Origin: Amycolatopsis sp. GM8
Lineage (GTDB): Bacteria > Actinomycetota > Actinomycetes > Mycobacteriales > Pseudonocardiaceae
Length of the DNA stretch: 64,000 nucleotides
Reading direction: 5' to 3'
NCBI RefSeq assembly: GCF_021653975.1
Contig: NZ_JAJKFK010000001.1
Span: 1,084,863-1,148,862, forward strand
Under the pieces are notes generated by a model. The model was not told where the DNA came from, searched no databases, and saw only the letters and a list, made by a program, of their open reading frames with translations. The position numbers and the translations under genes were made by a program. Below are positions 34,105-42,149 of this stretch, piece by piece. How positions within the stretch are numbered: the stretch's first letter is position 1; each line of letters opens with the position of its first letter.

Positions 34105-34917
34105 TTACCGCCGTCGCGCGAAGAAACGGTCGCCCGAACGCTCCAGGATCAGGTCCTGGTCGAACGTCTTGGACAGGTTCTCCGCCGTCAGCACATCGTC
34201 GATCAACCCGGCCACCACGGCGCGCCCTTCGCGGAGCAGCAGCGCGTGCGTGAACCCGGGCGGGATCTCCTCGACGTGGTGGGTGACCAGCACGATCGCC
34301 GGGGCGTCCGCGTCGAGCGCCAGCGTGGACAGCCGCGCGACCAGGTCCTCGCGGCCGCCGAGGTCGAGGCCTGCGGCCGGCTCGTCGAGCAGCAGCATCT
34401 CCGGGTCGGTCATCAGCGCGCGGGCGATCAGGACGCGCTTGCGCTCGCCCTCGGACAGGGTGCCGAAAGTGCGCTCCGCGAGATGCGTCACACCCATCGC
34501 GCCGAGCAGCTCCATCGCGCGGTTCACATCGAGGGTGTCGTAGTGCTCGCGCCAGCGGCCGACGACCGCGTACCCGGCGCTGACCACGACGTCACGGACC
34601 ATTTCGTCGCCCGGCACGCGGCTCGCGAGGGCGGCGGAGGTGAAGCCGATGCGGGGCCGCAACTCGAAGATGCTGACCTTGCCGATCCGTTCGCCGAGCA
34701 GGTCCACGGTGCCGGTGGTGGGGTGCAGTTCGGCGGCCGCGAGGCGCAGCAGCGTCGTCTTGCCGGCGCCGTTCGGGCCGAGCACCACCCAGCGCTCATC
34801 CAGCTCGACGGCCCAGTCCAGGCCCGCGAGCAGGTCGTTGCGGCTACGGCGGACCCCCACGCCCGACATTCGCACCACGAGGTCGTCAAGGTTGTCCGTC
34901 TCGCTCACGAGGCCCAT
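34105..34917 (-). CDS. ABC transporter ATP-binding protein (stand-alone)
   Basis: The 270-residue ATPase has Walker A LGPNGAGKTT, the signature TLSEGERKRVLIARAL (SEGER in place of SGGQ), Walker B EMLLLDEPAAGLDLGG and the switch His in VLVTHHVEEIP. The SEGE signature and the lack of a permease gene are typical of ModF/YlmA-like iron- or molybdate-type ATPases, whose transport partner is often unknown. ATG 34917 is chosen as the residue just ahead of the conserved region; a GTG two codons later is possible. It is divergent from the cysteine dioxygenase leader. Confidence 0.88.
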   Translation of the reverse strand: MGLVSETDNLDDLVVRMSGVGVRRSRNDLLAGLDWAVELDERWVVLGPNGAGKTTLLRLAAAELHPTTGTVDLLGERIGKVSIFELRPRIGFTSAALASRVPGDEMVRDVVVSAGYAVVGRWREHYDTLDVNRAMELLGAMGVTHLAERTFGTLSEGERKRVLIARALMTDPEMLLLDEPAAGLDLGGREDLVARLSTLALDADAPAIVLVTHHVEEIPPGFTHALLLREGRAVVAGLIDDVLTAENLSKTFDQDLILERSGDRFFARRR

Positions 34918-35002
34918 TGTGGTGGTCGATGGCCGTCCTCGTGGCAGCGGCCCCGTACCAGAACGTGAGACGTCACCAGGGGTAGCGGGAACCCGTGGCA
35001 GG

Positions 35003-35167
35003 ATGCGCTCTGTGCACACCGCCACGCCTTTGCCGCCCACCGGGCGCTTCTGGCGTGACCGCACCGTGGATCTGCTCCTCGTCGCCTCGTGCGGCTGTAC
35101 CGGTCCGTCGACCGTGTCCAGTCCCCGAGTTCGTCCAGGAGCCTTCGTTGACCCAGTCTGTCCTTGA
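35003..35167 (+). CDS. Cys-containing leader peptide ORF upstream of cysteine dioxygenase
   Basis: A 54-codon frame (ATG 35003) contains VDLLLVASCGC, close to the RRxVDLLRVxSxxC pattern of the short leader peptides found before sulfur-metabolism genes in actinobacteria, and a last Cys codon two codons before its stop (DPVCP). Its 3' end overlaps the ribosome site and first codons of the cysteine dioxygenase gene (35137-35167). Ribosome stalling at Cys codons would therefore affect access to that start, giving cysteine-dependent control. Shorter in-frame GTG starts are possible. The LVASC string also resembles a lipobox, but the rest does not fit a lipoprotein. Confidence 0.5.
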   Translation: MRSVHTATPLPPTGRFWRDRTVDLLLVASCGCTGPSTVSSPRVRPGAFVDPVCP

Positions 35168-35687
35168 TATCGAGATCCACCCGCACCTGTCCGATGTGCT
35201 CTCGCACGATCTGCTCACCCCGTCGCGTCTACTGTGGACATCCGGGCAGCTGGCCGCGCTGACCGGGTACGTCGCGCGTGAGCTGGCGGGTCCGCTGCGC
35301 GAGATCCTGCATTTCGACACCGACCAGCGCTGGTGGGCGCGGCTCGCGCTGACCGACGGTGTGGAGCTGTGGCTGCTGTCGTGGCTGCCCGGCCAGCAGA
35401 CGAAGCCGCACGACCACGGCGGTGCGTCCGGCTCGTTTTCCGTGCTGCAGGGCGAACTGACCGAGCAGTACCGCTATCCGGGCCGCCCGATCCGGACTCG
35501 CACGCACGGCGCCGGAGTCGGCATCGGGTTCGGCGCGGGCCGGGCACATCAGATGACCGGCACCGGTACCGAGCCGGCCGCGAGCGTGCACGCGTACTCG
35601 CCGCCGCTGGTGCCGACTCGCGAGTACCGGTCGCTGGCCGACGTGCCCAGCGAGATGCCGTCGCTGCCAGTGATACTGAGCCGGTGA
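35148..35687 (+). CDS. cysteine dioxygenase
   Basis: The 179-residue cupin enzyme oxidises cysteine to cysteine sulfinate with molecular oxygen and ferrous iron. The iron ligands are in the cupin motif KPHDHGGASGSFSVLQGELTE (His pair in PHDHGG) and a later His in GAGRAHQMTG. TTG 35148 is chosen because AGGAG lies 6 nt upstream; no ATG or GTG fits. Its start overlaps the 3' end of the leader ORF and its stop overlaps the rhodanese gene (GTGA). Together they form a sulfur-catabolism operon. Confidence 0.88.
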   Translation: MTQSVLDIEIHPHLSDVLSHDLLTPSRLLWTSGQLAALTGYVARELAGPLREILHFDTDQRWWARLALTDGVELWLLSWLPGQQTKPHDHGGASGSFSVLQGELTEQYRYPGRPIRTRTHGAGVGIGFGAGRAHQMTGTGTEPAASVHAYSPPLVPTREYRSLADVPSEMPSLPVILSR

Positions 35688-36073
35688 CCATCGAAGATGT
35701 TCTCGCCGAGGCGCGGGCCAAGCTGAAGCGGGTCGACCCGGCGGGCGCGCGGGCGCTGCAGGAGCAGGGCGCGCTGATCGTGGACATCCGGCCCGAGTCG
35801 GACCGCGCGGCCGAGGGCGAGATCCCCGGCTCGGTGCCGATCGAGCGGATCCACCTGGAGTGGCGCCTCGACCCGGCCGGCTCGCACCGCCTGCCCGAGG
35901 CGCGAGCCGACCGGCCGGTCGTCGTGGTGTGCAACGAGGGTTACGCCTCGAGCCTCGCCGCCGCCGATCTGCTGCGGCTCGGCGTGCGGGCGACGGATCT
36001 CGACGGCGGTTTCCGGGCGTGGGCGGCCGCGGGGTTGCCCATGCGGCAAGGCCCGACGCCCGCGGCTCCCTAG
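35684..36073 (+). CDS. rhodanese-like sulfurtransferase
   Basis: The 129-residue single-domain rhodanese has the entry motif LIVDIRPESDRAAEGEIPGS and the active-site loop VVVVCNEGYASSLAAADLL, where Cys (about residue 86) carries the persulfide. This loop, CNEGYAS, fits a six-residue thiosulfate-type site. It starts at GTG 35684 inside the cysteine dioxygenase stop, so both are made together; it may handle sulfite or persulfides arising from cysteine oxidation. Its stop shares a CTAG with the convergent SDR gene. Confidence 0.9.
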   Translation: MTIEDVLAEARAKLKRVDPAGARALQEQGALIVDIRPESDRAAEGEIPGSVPIERIHLEWRLDPAGSHRLPEARADRPVVVVCNEGYASSLAAADLLRLGVRATDLDGGFRAWAAAGLPMRQGPTPAAP

Positions 36074-36768
36074 GCGTAGAAGAGGCTCGGGTCCTTCGCC
36101 AGCGAGGCCTTGACGTGGGCGCTCCAGTCGTCGAAGACCACTTCGATCTCGCCCGCCTCGACCGAGTCCAGCGCGGCCTTGGCGACGTCGGCGGGATCAC
36201 CCATCGGACCGTCGTAGTCGATGCCCTTCACCATGTCCGTGTCCGCCACCCCGAGGTGCACGCCGGTGACGAACGTGCCCTGCCCGGCCAGCTCCAGCCG
36301 GATCGCGTTGGTCAGGTTCCATTCGGCGGCCTTGGCCGCGGCGTAGGCATTGGCTCCGTCGAAGGCGAACCAGGACAGCGCGGACAACATGTTGACGATC
36401 GCCCCGCCGCCGTTCGCCGCGAGGACCGGCGCGAACGCCCGCACCATGCCGAGCGTGCCGAAGTAGTGCGTGTCCATTTCGAGGCGGATCTTGGCGAGAT
36501 CCCCGGTGACGAGGTTGGTGTTCGTGCTGGTACCGGCGTTGTTGACCAGCAACGTCACGTCCTGCGCGACGGCCGCCACCTCCGCGATCGACGCCGGGTC
36601 GGTGATGTCGAGCCGCAGCGCCTCGACGCCGGGGACGTCGATGTGTTCCGGGTTCCGCGCGGTCGCGTAGACCTTCGCCGCGCCGCGTTGCACCAGCACC
36701 CGTGCGAACTGCCTGCCGATGCCGCGGTTCGAACCGGTCACGAGAGCGACCGAGCCCGGGATCTTCAT
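36070..36768 (-). CDS. short-chain dehydrogenase/reductase
   Basis: The 232-residue SDR has the nucleotide motif VTGSNRGIGRQFARVL, NNAG in TLLVNNAGTSTN, a catalytic Ser in SALSWFAF and the YxxxK pair in NAYAAAKAAEWN. Arg39-type residues after strand 2 (TARNPEH) suggest NADPH preference. Substrate unknown. GGAGGAAG precedes ATG 36768. It is divergent from an AraC-family gene, which may control it. Confidence 0.92.
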   Translation of the reverse strand: MKIPGSVALVTGSNRGIGRQFARVLVQRGAAKVYATARNPEHIDVPGVEALRLDITDPASIAEVAAVAQDVTLLVNNAGTSTNTNLVTGDLAKIRLEMDTHYFGTLGMVRAFAPVLAANGGGAIVNMLSALSWFAFDGANAYAAAKAAEWNLTNAIRLELAGQGTFVTGVHLGVADTDMVKGIDYDGPMGDPADVAKAALDSVEAGEIEVVFDDWSAHVKASLAKDPSLFYA

Positions 36769-36865
36769 GCTTCCTCCAAATCAGTCGGGACACCAGCCAC
36801 CATATGAAGCACGAAGGTGCACAGACGATGATCGGAAAGCACGCAAAGATATCCGTTTGTCTCAC

Positions 36866-36884
36866 ACGCGACGTATCGTTGCGT
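36866..36884. promoter_or_regulatory. palindrome abutting the araC-family start codon
   Basis: ACGCGACG (36866-36873) and CGTTGCGT (36877-36884) form an inverted repeat with one mismatch around TAT, one base before ATG 36886. No ribosome site is present and TATCGT (36874-36879) could be a -10 box for a leaderless message, so a protein bound here would directly block the promoter. Confidence 0.4.
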
Positions 36885-36885
36885 C

Positions 36886-37830
36886 ATGGATCTTCTTGCT
36901 GACGTACTCGCGGTGGGCGGCGTGCGCGGCACCGCCGCGAGGCGGGTCGAAGCTGCCGAACCATGGGGAATGTCGTGGCGCGAAATCTCGGGCGCGGCCT
37001 TCTACGCGGTCACCGCCGGGACCACCTGGCTCGGCCTGCCGGACAGCCCGCCACGGCAGCTCCTGCCCGGCGACGTCGTGCTGCTGCCGACCGGCACCGG
37101 GCATACGCTCACCAGTGACCCCGCGGGCGCGGCGAACCCGTGCGAGCACATGGCGCCCGCGCGGACCCCGTCCGGGGAAAAGGTCATGCGGTTCGGGTCC
37201 GGCGAGACCACGACGCACATCCTCGGCGCCTGCTACGAATACGATCCCGCCGTCTCGACGCAGATCATCACCCTGCTGCCGGAGATCGTGCACATCCGCG
37301 CCGACAACGGCGCCACCTGCCTCGACGACACCGTGCGGCTGCTGGCGCGCGAGCTGGCGCATCCGCAGCTCGCGGCCTCGGTCGTGCTCGACCGGCTGGT
37401 GGACATCCTGCTCATCCAGCTGCTGCGGGTGTGGCTCGCCGGGAAACCCGCCGAGGCGCAAGGGACCTGGCTGGGCGTGCTCGACGATCCGCTCGTCGGC
37501 GTCGCGATGGCCAAGGTGCACGAGGATCCCGCGCGCGCCTGGACCACCGAGACGCTCGCCGCGGAGCTGGCCGTGTCACGGGCCACGCTCTCCCGGCGTT
37601 TCCTCGTCGTGGCCGGGGAAACGCCCGGCGCCTACCTCACGCGCTGGCGCATGGACCTCGCCGCGATCCGGCTCCGGGACACCGACGACACGCTGGAGAG
37701 CATCGCCCACTCCGTCGGCTACACGTCGGTCTACGCGTTCAGCCGGGCGTTCCGGCGGGCCCGCGCCCAGGCACCGGGCCGGTACCGCGTCGAGGCGCGA
37801 GCCGCCGCCCAGGACCGCCAGGTCAGCTAG
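36886..37830 (+). CDS. AraC-family regulator with cupin_6 domain
   Basis: The 314-residue protein has an N-terminal cupin_6-type ligand domain (about 1-190, with QLLPGDVVLLPTGTGHTL) and a C-terminal AraC domain with two helix-turn-helix units (TETLAAELAVSRATLSRRFL and ESIAHSVGYTSVYAFSRAFR). This group often controls a neighbouring oxidoreductase gene, here the divergent SDR. The ligand is unknown. It overlaps the 3' end of the alpha-glucan phosphorylase gene by 8 nt. Confidence 0.92.
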   Translation: MDLLADVLAVGGVRGTAARRVEAAEPWGMSWREISGAAFYAVTAGTTWLGLPDSPPRQLLPGDVVLLPTGTGHTLTSDPAGAANPCEHMAPARTPSGEKVMRFGSGETTTHILGACYEYDPAVSTQIITLLPEIVHIRADNGATCLDDTVRLLARELAHPQLAASVVLDRLVDILLIQLLRVWLAGKPAEAQGTWLGVLDDPLVGVAMAKVHEDPARAWTTETLAAELAVSRATLSRRFLVVAGETPGAYLTRWRMDLAAIRLRDTDDTLESIAHSVGYTSVYAFSRAFRRARAQAPGRYRVEARAAAQDRQVS

Positions 37831-40351
37831 CCAGTACCACCTTCCCGAGTTCGGCCGGCGTGGCCAGCAGCGGGTGTTTCGGCAGCACACGCACGGTGTA
37901 GCCGATCGAACCGGCGTGCGGCAGCTGCAACGTCGCCGTGAACAGCCCGATCCCGGCCGGCTCCATCGGCACCGTCACCGGTTCCGACAGGTCGTCGCTG
38001 TCGCCGACCCGGCCGACCACCACCTGAACGTCCACTTCGGACACATCGAGGCCGGCGAGGTCGATGCGCGCCTCCACGTGCACCTCGCTGCCGACGACGA
38101 GCCGGTCCGCGGTCAGCTCGCTGTCGAAGATCTTCACCTGCGGCCACACCGTGTCGATCCGGGTGCGGTACTCCGCCAGCGACTTGGCGCCCTGGTAGGA
38201 ATCCCTGGCCGCGGCCTCGACCGTCGACGCCGCCGGGTGGTAGCTGGTCTCGACGTACTCGCGGACCATTCGCGACGCCTGCACGCGCGGGCCGAGGGTG
38301 TCGAGCGTGTGCCACACCATCGACATCCAGCCCTTCGGCACCCCGTTCCCGTCGCGGTCGTAGAACAGCGGCGCCACCTGCTGCCCGAGCAGGTCGTACA
38401 ACGCGGCGGACTCCAGCTCGTCGCGCCGCAGCGGGTCGCGGATGCCGTCGGCGGTGGGGATCGCCCAGCCGTCGCTGCCGTCGTAGCACTCATCCCACCA
38501 ACCGTCGCGAATGGACAGGTTGAGCCCGCCGTTGAGCGCCGACTTCATGCCCGACGTGCCACACGCCTCGAGCGGCCTGGTCGGGTTGTTGAGCCAGACG
38601 TCGCAGCCGCGGTAGAGGTAGCGGGCCATCGACATGTCGTAGTCCGGCAGGAACACCATGCGGCGCCGGACCGCCGGGTCGTCGACGAACCGGACGATCT
38701 GCTGGATCAGCTGCTTGCCACCCTCGTCGGCCGGATGCGACTTGCCCGCGACGACGATCTGGATCGGACGGTCGTCGTCGAGCAGCAGCGCGCGCAGCCG
38801 TTCCGGGTCGCGCAGCATCAGCGTCAGCCGCTTGTACGTCGGCACGCGGCGGGCGAACCCGACGGTCAGCACGTCCGGGTCGAACACCGTGGTGATCCAG
38901 CCCAGTTCGAGCGCCGACGCGCCGCGCTGCAGCCAGGAGTCACGGACGCGGCGCCGCACCTCGGCGACCAGTTTCTGCCGCAGATCGCGGCGCAGCGCCC
39001 ACAGTTCCTCGTCGCTGACGCCCTGCTGGCTGGGCAACTGCCCCTTGTGGCCCCATTCCTTGTGCTTGCCGCCGAGCAGCGCGGTGAGCTCGCGGGCGAC
39101 CCACGTCGGGCCGTGCACGCCGTTGGTGACCGACGTGATCGGCACCTCGTCCTCGTCGAACCCGGGCCACAGCCGCCCGAACATGCGGCGGGACACCCGG
39201 CCGTGCAGCCGCGAAACGCCGTTCGCGCGCTGGGCCAGCCGCAGGCCCATGTGCGCCATGTTGAACATGCCGGGGTTGTCCTCGGCGCCGAGCGCCAGCA
39301 CGCGCCGCGTCTCGATCCCGGGCAGCAGCCGCCCGTCGCCGAAGTAGTGCTGCACGAGGTCGACCGGGAACCGGTCGATGCCCGCGGCGACCGGGGTGTG
39401 CGTGGTGAACACCGTGCCCGCGCGGACCGCGGACAGCACCTCGTCGAAGCCGAGGCCGTGCTCGCCGATGATCTCGCGGGCGCGCTCCAGGCCGAGGAAC
39501 CCGGCGTGCCCTTCGTTGGTGTGGAACACCTCGGGCTGCGGGTGCCCGGTCAGCTCGCAGTACCGGCGCACCGCGCGCATCCCGCCGATCCCGGCGAGGA
39601 TCTCCTGGCGGATCCGGTGGTCGGCGTCGCCGCCGTAGAGCCGGTCGGTGACCCGGCGCAGGTCCTCGTCGTTCGCGTCCACGTCGGTGTCCAGCAGCAG
39701 CAACGGCACCCGGCCGACGTGCGCCTGCCACACCTGCGCGTACAGGTCGCGCCCGCCCGGCATGGCGACGTCGACCAGCACCGGCTCGCCTGCCTCGTCG
39801 GTCAGCAACTCCAGCGGCAGCGCGTTGGGGTCGATCACCGGGTAGTGCTCCAGCTGCCAGCCGTCGAGCGACAGGCCCTGGCGGAAGTAGCCCGCGCGGT
39901 ACAGCGGGCCGACGCCGATCATGGGCACACCCAGGTCGGACGCGGCTTTGAGATGATCGCCGGCGAGCACGCCGAGGCCGCCGGAGTAGTTCGGCAGCGC
40001 TTCGTGCACGCCGAACTCCATGCAGAAGTACGCGATGGCGGCCGGCCCGTCGGCCTGTTGTTCCTGGTACCAGCGCTCCTCGGTGAGATAGCGTTCCAGA
40101 TCCTCCGTCGCCGCGCGGGCTCTGGCCAGGAAGTCCTCGTCGCCCGCCAGCTCCGCCAGCCGGGCCGGGGCCACCCCGAGCAGCATCCGCAGCGGGTCCT
40201 TGACCCGGCGGAACAGCTCGTCATCCATCGAGGCGAACAGGTCCCGGGTCGGCGGATGCCAGGTCCAGCGGAGGTTGGTCGCCAGGGCACGCAAGCCGGC
40301 CAGCGAGTCCGGCAGGCTCGCGCGCACGGTGAACCGACGGATTGCTCTCAT
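37823..40351 (-). CDS. glgP: alpha-glucan (glycogen) phosphorylase with DUF3417 N-terminal domain
   Basis: The 842-residue enzyme cleaves alpha-1,4-glucans with phosphate to glucose 1-phosphate. It is of the short bacterial type that begins with DUF3417 (about residues 10-120, ATNLRWTWHPPTRDLFASMD). Catalytic regions are visible: PNYSGGLGVLAGDHLKAASD, HTNEGHAGFLGLERAR, FTTHTPVAAG, and the PLP/phosphate region VWLNNPTRPLEACGTSGMK; the PLP lysine belongs to the latter. Substrate may be glycogen or maltodextrin. It ends within the 3' end of the AraC-family gene. Confidence 0.94.
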   Translation of the reverse strand: MRAIRRFTVRASLPDSLAGLRALATNLRWTWHPPTRDLFASMDDELFRRVKDPLRMLLGVAPARLAELAGDEDFLARARAATEDLERYLTEERWYQEQQADGPAAIAYFCMEFGVHEALPNYSGGLGVLAGDHLKAASDLGVPMIGVGPLYRAGYFRQGLSLDGWQLEHYPVIDPNALPLELLTDEAGEPVLVDVAMPGGRDLYAQVWQAHVGRVPLLLLDTDVDANDEDLRRVTDRLYGGDADHRIRQEILAGIGGMRAVRRYCELTGHPQPEVFHTNEGHAGFLGLERAREIIGEHGLGFDEVLSAVRAGTVFTTHTPVAAGIDRFPVDLVQHYFGDGRLLPGIETRRVLALGAEDNPGMFNMAHMGLRLAQRANGVSRLHGRVSRRMFGRLWPGFDEDEVPITSVTNGVHGPTWVARELTALLGGKHKEWGHKGQLPSQQGVSDEELWALRRDLRQKLVAEVRRRVRDSWLQRGASALELGWITTVFDPDVLTVGFARRVPTYKRLTLMLRDPERLRALLLDDDRPIQIVVAGKSHPADEGGKQLIQQIVRFVDDPAVRRRMVFLPDYDMSMARYLYRGCDVWLNNPTRPLEACGTSGMKSALNGGLNLSIRDGWWDECYDGSDGWAIPTADGIRDPLRRDELESAALYDLLGQQVAPLFYDRDGNGVPKGWMSMVWHTLDTLGPRVQASRMVREYVETSYHPAASTVEAAARDSYQGAKSLAEYRTRIDTVWPQVKIFDSELTADRLVVGSEVHVEARIDLAGLDVSEVDVQVVVGRVGDSDDLSEPVTVPMEPAGIGLFTATLQLPHAGSIGYTVRVLPKHPLLATPAELGKVVLAS

Positions 40352-40410
40352 GAGGAGCGACGATATCGGTTAGTGTCCGGGGGTCGAAGCGGATCAGGGA
40401 GCGGGTGGGG

Positions 40411-41832
40411 ATGCGCGCAGGGGGGCTGGCCGTCGCGATGGCCGGGGTGCTGCTGCTCGGGCTGACGGCATGTGGCGCAGATGACACCGGATCCGCGGCC
40501 GGTTCGGTCGCCGGGCTGCCGATCACGCACTTCCAAAGCGGCCTGCGCGCGAATGCCCCGGCGCCGAACCTCGACGTGGAAAATGCCAGTGACGACGAGG
40601 CGGACAAGCTGGCGACGTCGACCATCGCCGATGTCGAGGACTACTGGTCCAAACAGCTGCCCGACGACTTCGGGGTCGCGTTCGAGCCGGTGAGTTCCCT
40701 GCTGTCGTACGAGTCGAACGGCGAGAACCAGCAGAACGGCTGCGGGAACACGCGGAAGAACGTCAACGCGTTCTACTGCGGGGCGGACGATTCGGTCGCG
40801 TGGGACCGGGGTGTGCTGCTGCCCACGATGATCCAGCAGTTCGGGCCACTGTCGGTGGTGACGGTGCTGGCGCACGAGTTCGGGCATGCCGTGCAGTTCC
40901 GGCTGGGGGCCAAGGCGGGTATCACCCGCAGCACGCCGACGATCGTGAAGGAGCAGCAGGCGGATTGCTTCGCCGGCAGCTACTACCGGTGGGTTGTCGA
41001 GGGGAACAGCAAGTACTTCACGGTTTCGACGGCGGAGGGCCTGAACGCGGCCTTGTCGTCGTTGTTCCTGGTGCGGGACAGCGCGGGCACGTCGGCCGAG
41101 GACCGGCAGGCACATGGGACGGCTTTCGACCGGCTCTTCGCATTCCAGTTGGGCTTCGAAAAGGGCCCGAAGGACTGCGCGGCGATCACCATGGACAACA
41201 TCAAGCCGCGCCTGGTCGAGCGGCCGTTCGATCCGGCGGACAAGAACGAGGGCACGATCGACATCGACGATCAGACGGTCGGCCTGCTGAAGGAAAGCCT
41301 GGACGCCGCCTTCGCCGGGGCCAAGGCGCCCGCACCCGAGATCGTCGACGGCGGTGGAACCTGTCAGGGCGGGCCGGCTACGCCCCCGGCGTCGTACTGC
41401 CCGTCGGACAACACGGTCAACATCGACCTGAACACACTGGCGGAACTGGGCCGGCCGGTGGACCAGAGCGGTGAATTCACGGGCCAGTCCAACGGCGGTT
41501 TCGGTGACTTCGCGGCCCTGTCGGAAATCGCTTCACGGTATGCCCTGGCGATTCAAAAGGGCGTCGGCGCTTCCCTGGACAATGCGAATGCCGGTTTGCG
41601 GACAGCATGCCTGGTAGGTGCCTGGGCCGCGGCGGCGAACAACCTGCAAGACACGAAACTGCGTCTTTCAGCAGGGGATTTGGACGAGGCCATCTCGGAC
41701 CTACTCCGCCCGGACAGCCTCGTCGCAGCGGACGTCAACGGAAAACGCGTCGATGCCGGCTTCACCCGAGTCGAAGCCATGCGGACAGGCTACCTACAAG
41801 GCTCCACCCCCTGCACCAAACAATACGGCTAA
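40411..41832 (+). CDS. neutral zinc metallopeptidase-like lipoprotein
   Basis: The 473-residue protein starts with a lipoprotein signal (LLLGLTACGADD, lipid Cys at about residue 21). The central part has a zinc-peptidase site LAHEFGHAVQFRLG (HEFGH) with a following EQQADCFAGSYYRW, as in the YpfJ/Zn_peptidase_2 group, whose substrates are unknown. Several cysteine pairs (NGCGNTRKNVNAFYCG, GGTCQGG, SYCPSD) could form disulfides outside the cell. ATG 40411 follows a GGGAGCGGG region; GTG 40405 is an alternative. The last third has more A and T than neighbouring genes. Confidence 0.85.
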   Translation: MRAGGLAVAMAGVLLLGLTACGADDTGSAAGSVAGLPITHFQSGLRANAPAPNLDVENASDDEADKLATSTIADVEDYWSKQLPDDFGVAFEPVSSLLSYESNGENQQNGCGNTRKNVNAFYCGADDSVAWDRGVLLPTMIQQFGPLSVVTVLAHEFGHAVQFRLGAKAGITRSTPTIVKEQQADCFAGSYYRWVVEGNSKYFTVSTAEGLNAALSSLFLVRDSAGTSAEDRQAHGTAFDRLFAFQLGFEKGPKDCAAITMDNIKPRLVERPFDPADKNEGTIDIDDQTVGLLKESLDAAFAGAKAPAPEIVDGGGTCQGGPATPPASYCPSDNTVNIDLNTLAELGRPVDQSGEFTGQSNGGFGDFAALSEIASRYALAIQKGVGASLDNANAGLRTACLVGAWAAAANNLQDTKLRLSAGDLDEAISDLLRPDSLVAADVNGKRVDAGFTRVEAMRTGYLQGSTPCTKQYG

Positions 41833-41925
41833 GACCCACCACAAAAACCGTCAAACCGCCACCCGGCAACAAAACGCAACAACAACCCCAGCCCACCCAC
41901 ACCTCCCCCAACCCCGATAGAAAGC
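41833..41925 (+). other. C/A-rich, G-poor tract after the metallopeptidase gene
   Basis: For about 90 bases after the stop codon the plus strand is dominated by C and A with very few G and T (for example CACCACAAAAACCGTCAAAC and CCCACCCACACCTCCCCCAA). Such unstructured C-over-G stretches are what Rho uses to load, so this may be a Rho-dependent terminator for the metallopeptidase message. It also directly precedes the cloverleaf element. Confidence 0.4.
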
Positions 41926-41929
41926 CGCC

Positions 41930-42024
41930 CTAGCGGTTGGCACGTCGTGTCAAGGGTGACCGCGCCAGCGGTCATCGCGATAGCGACGCCGAAGGCGCCC
42001 TTGATACGACGTGCCAACCGTTAG
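41930..42024 (+). ncRNA. fully paired cloverleaf palindromic element (RNA or repeat)
   Basis: Arms 41930-41956 and 41998-42024 pair over 27 positions: 25 Watson-Crick pairs and two positions that are G-U pairs in a plus-strand RNA (41933 and 41949). The 41 nt enclosed are used up by three abutting hairpins: TGACCGC-GCCA-GCGGTCA (41957-41974), TCGC-GATA-GCGA (41975-41986) and CGCC-GAA-GGCG (41987-41997). No base outside the three small loops is unpaired. It has no tRNA features. It may be a structured RNA, a dispersed palindromic element or a cruciform-forming site; the type given is a best guess. Confidence 0.5.
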
Positions 42025-42059
42025 ACGATCGGCGATCGGGGTGGGCTGCCGGCTTTTAC

Positions 42060-42099
42060 GTCGCGCGGAGCGCGACGCCCCTCGCGCGGAGCGCGAGGG
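42060..42099. repeat. twin hairpins with GGA loops
   Basis: GTCGCGC-GGA-GCGCGAC (42060-42076) and CCCTCGCGC-GGA-GCGCGAGGG (42079-42099) are two perfect hairpins with the same core and identical 3-nt loop, 2 nt apart, followed by the A-rich string AAAAAGATCAAAAGAT. They look like duplicated copies of one short palindrome. On either strand they could act as strong RNA stems. Confidence 0.6.
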
Positions 42100-42149
42100 A
42101 AAAAGATCAAAAGATGCCTCGCCGGCGGGCAGGCTCCAGGATGACTGAC

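Noticed and set aside
35003-35167. Small lipoprotein with lipobox VASC
   Set aside because: The segment before the Cys has a charged, short hydrophobic part in an unusual place (after 30 residues), and the overlap with the cysteine dioxygenase start fits a regulatory leader better.
41930-42024. tRNA or integron attC site
   Set aside because: The stems and loops do not fit a tRNA (no 7-nt anticodon loop, no acceptor end). The ends lack the paired GTTRRRY-type core boxes of attC, and no integrase gene is near.
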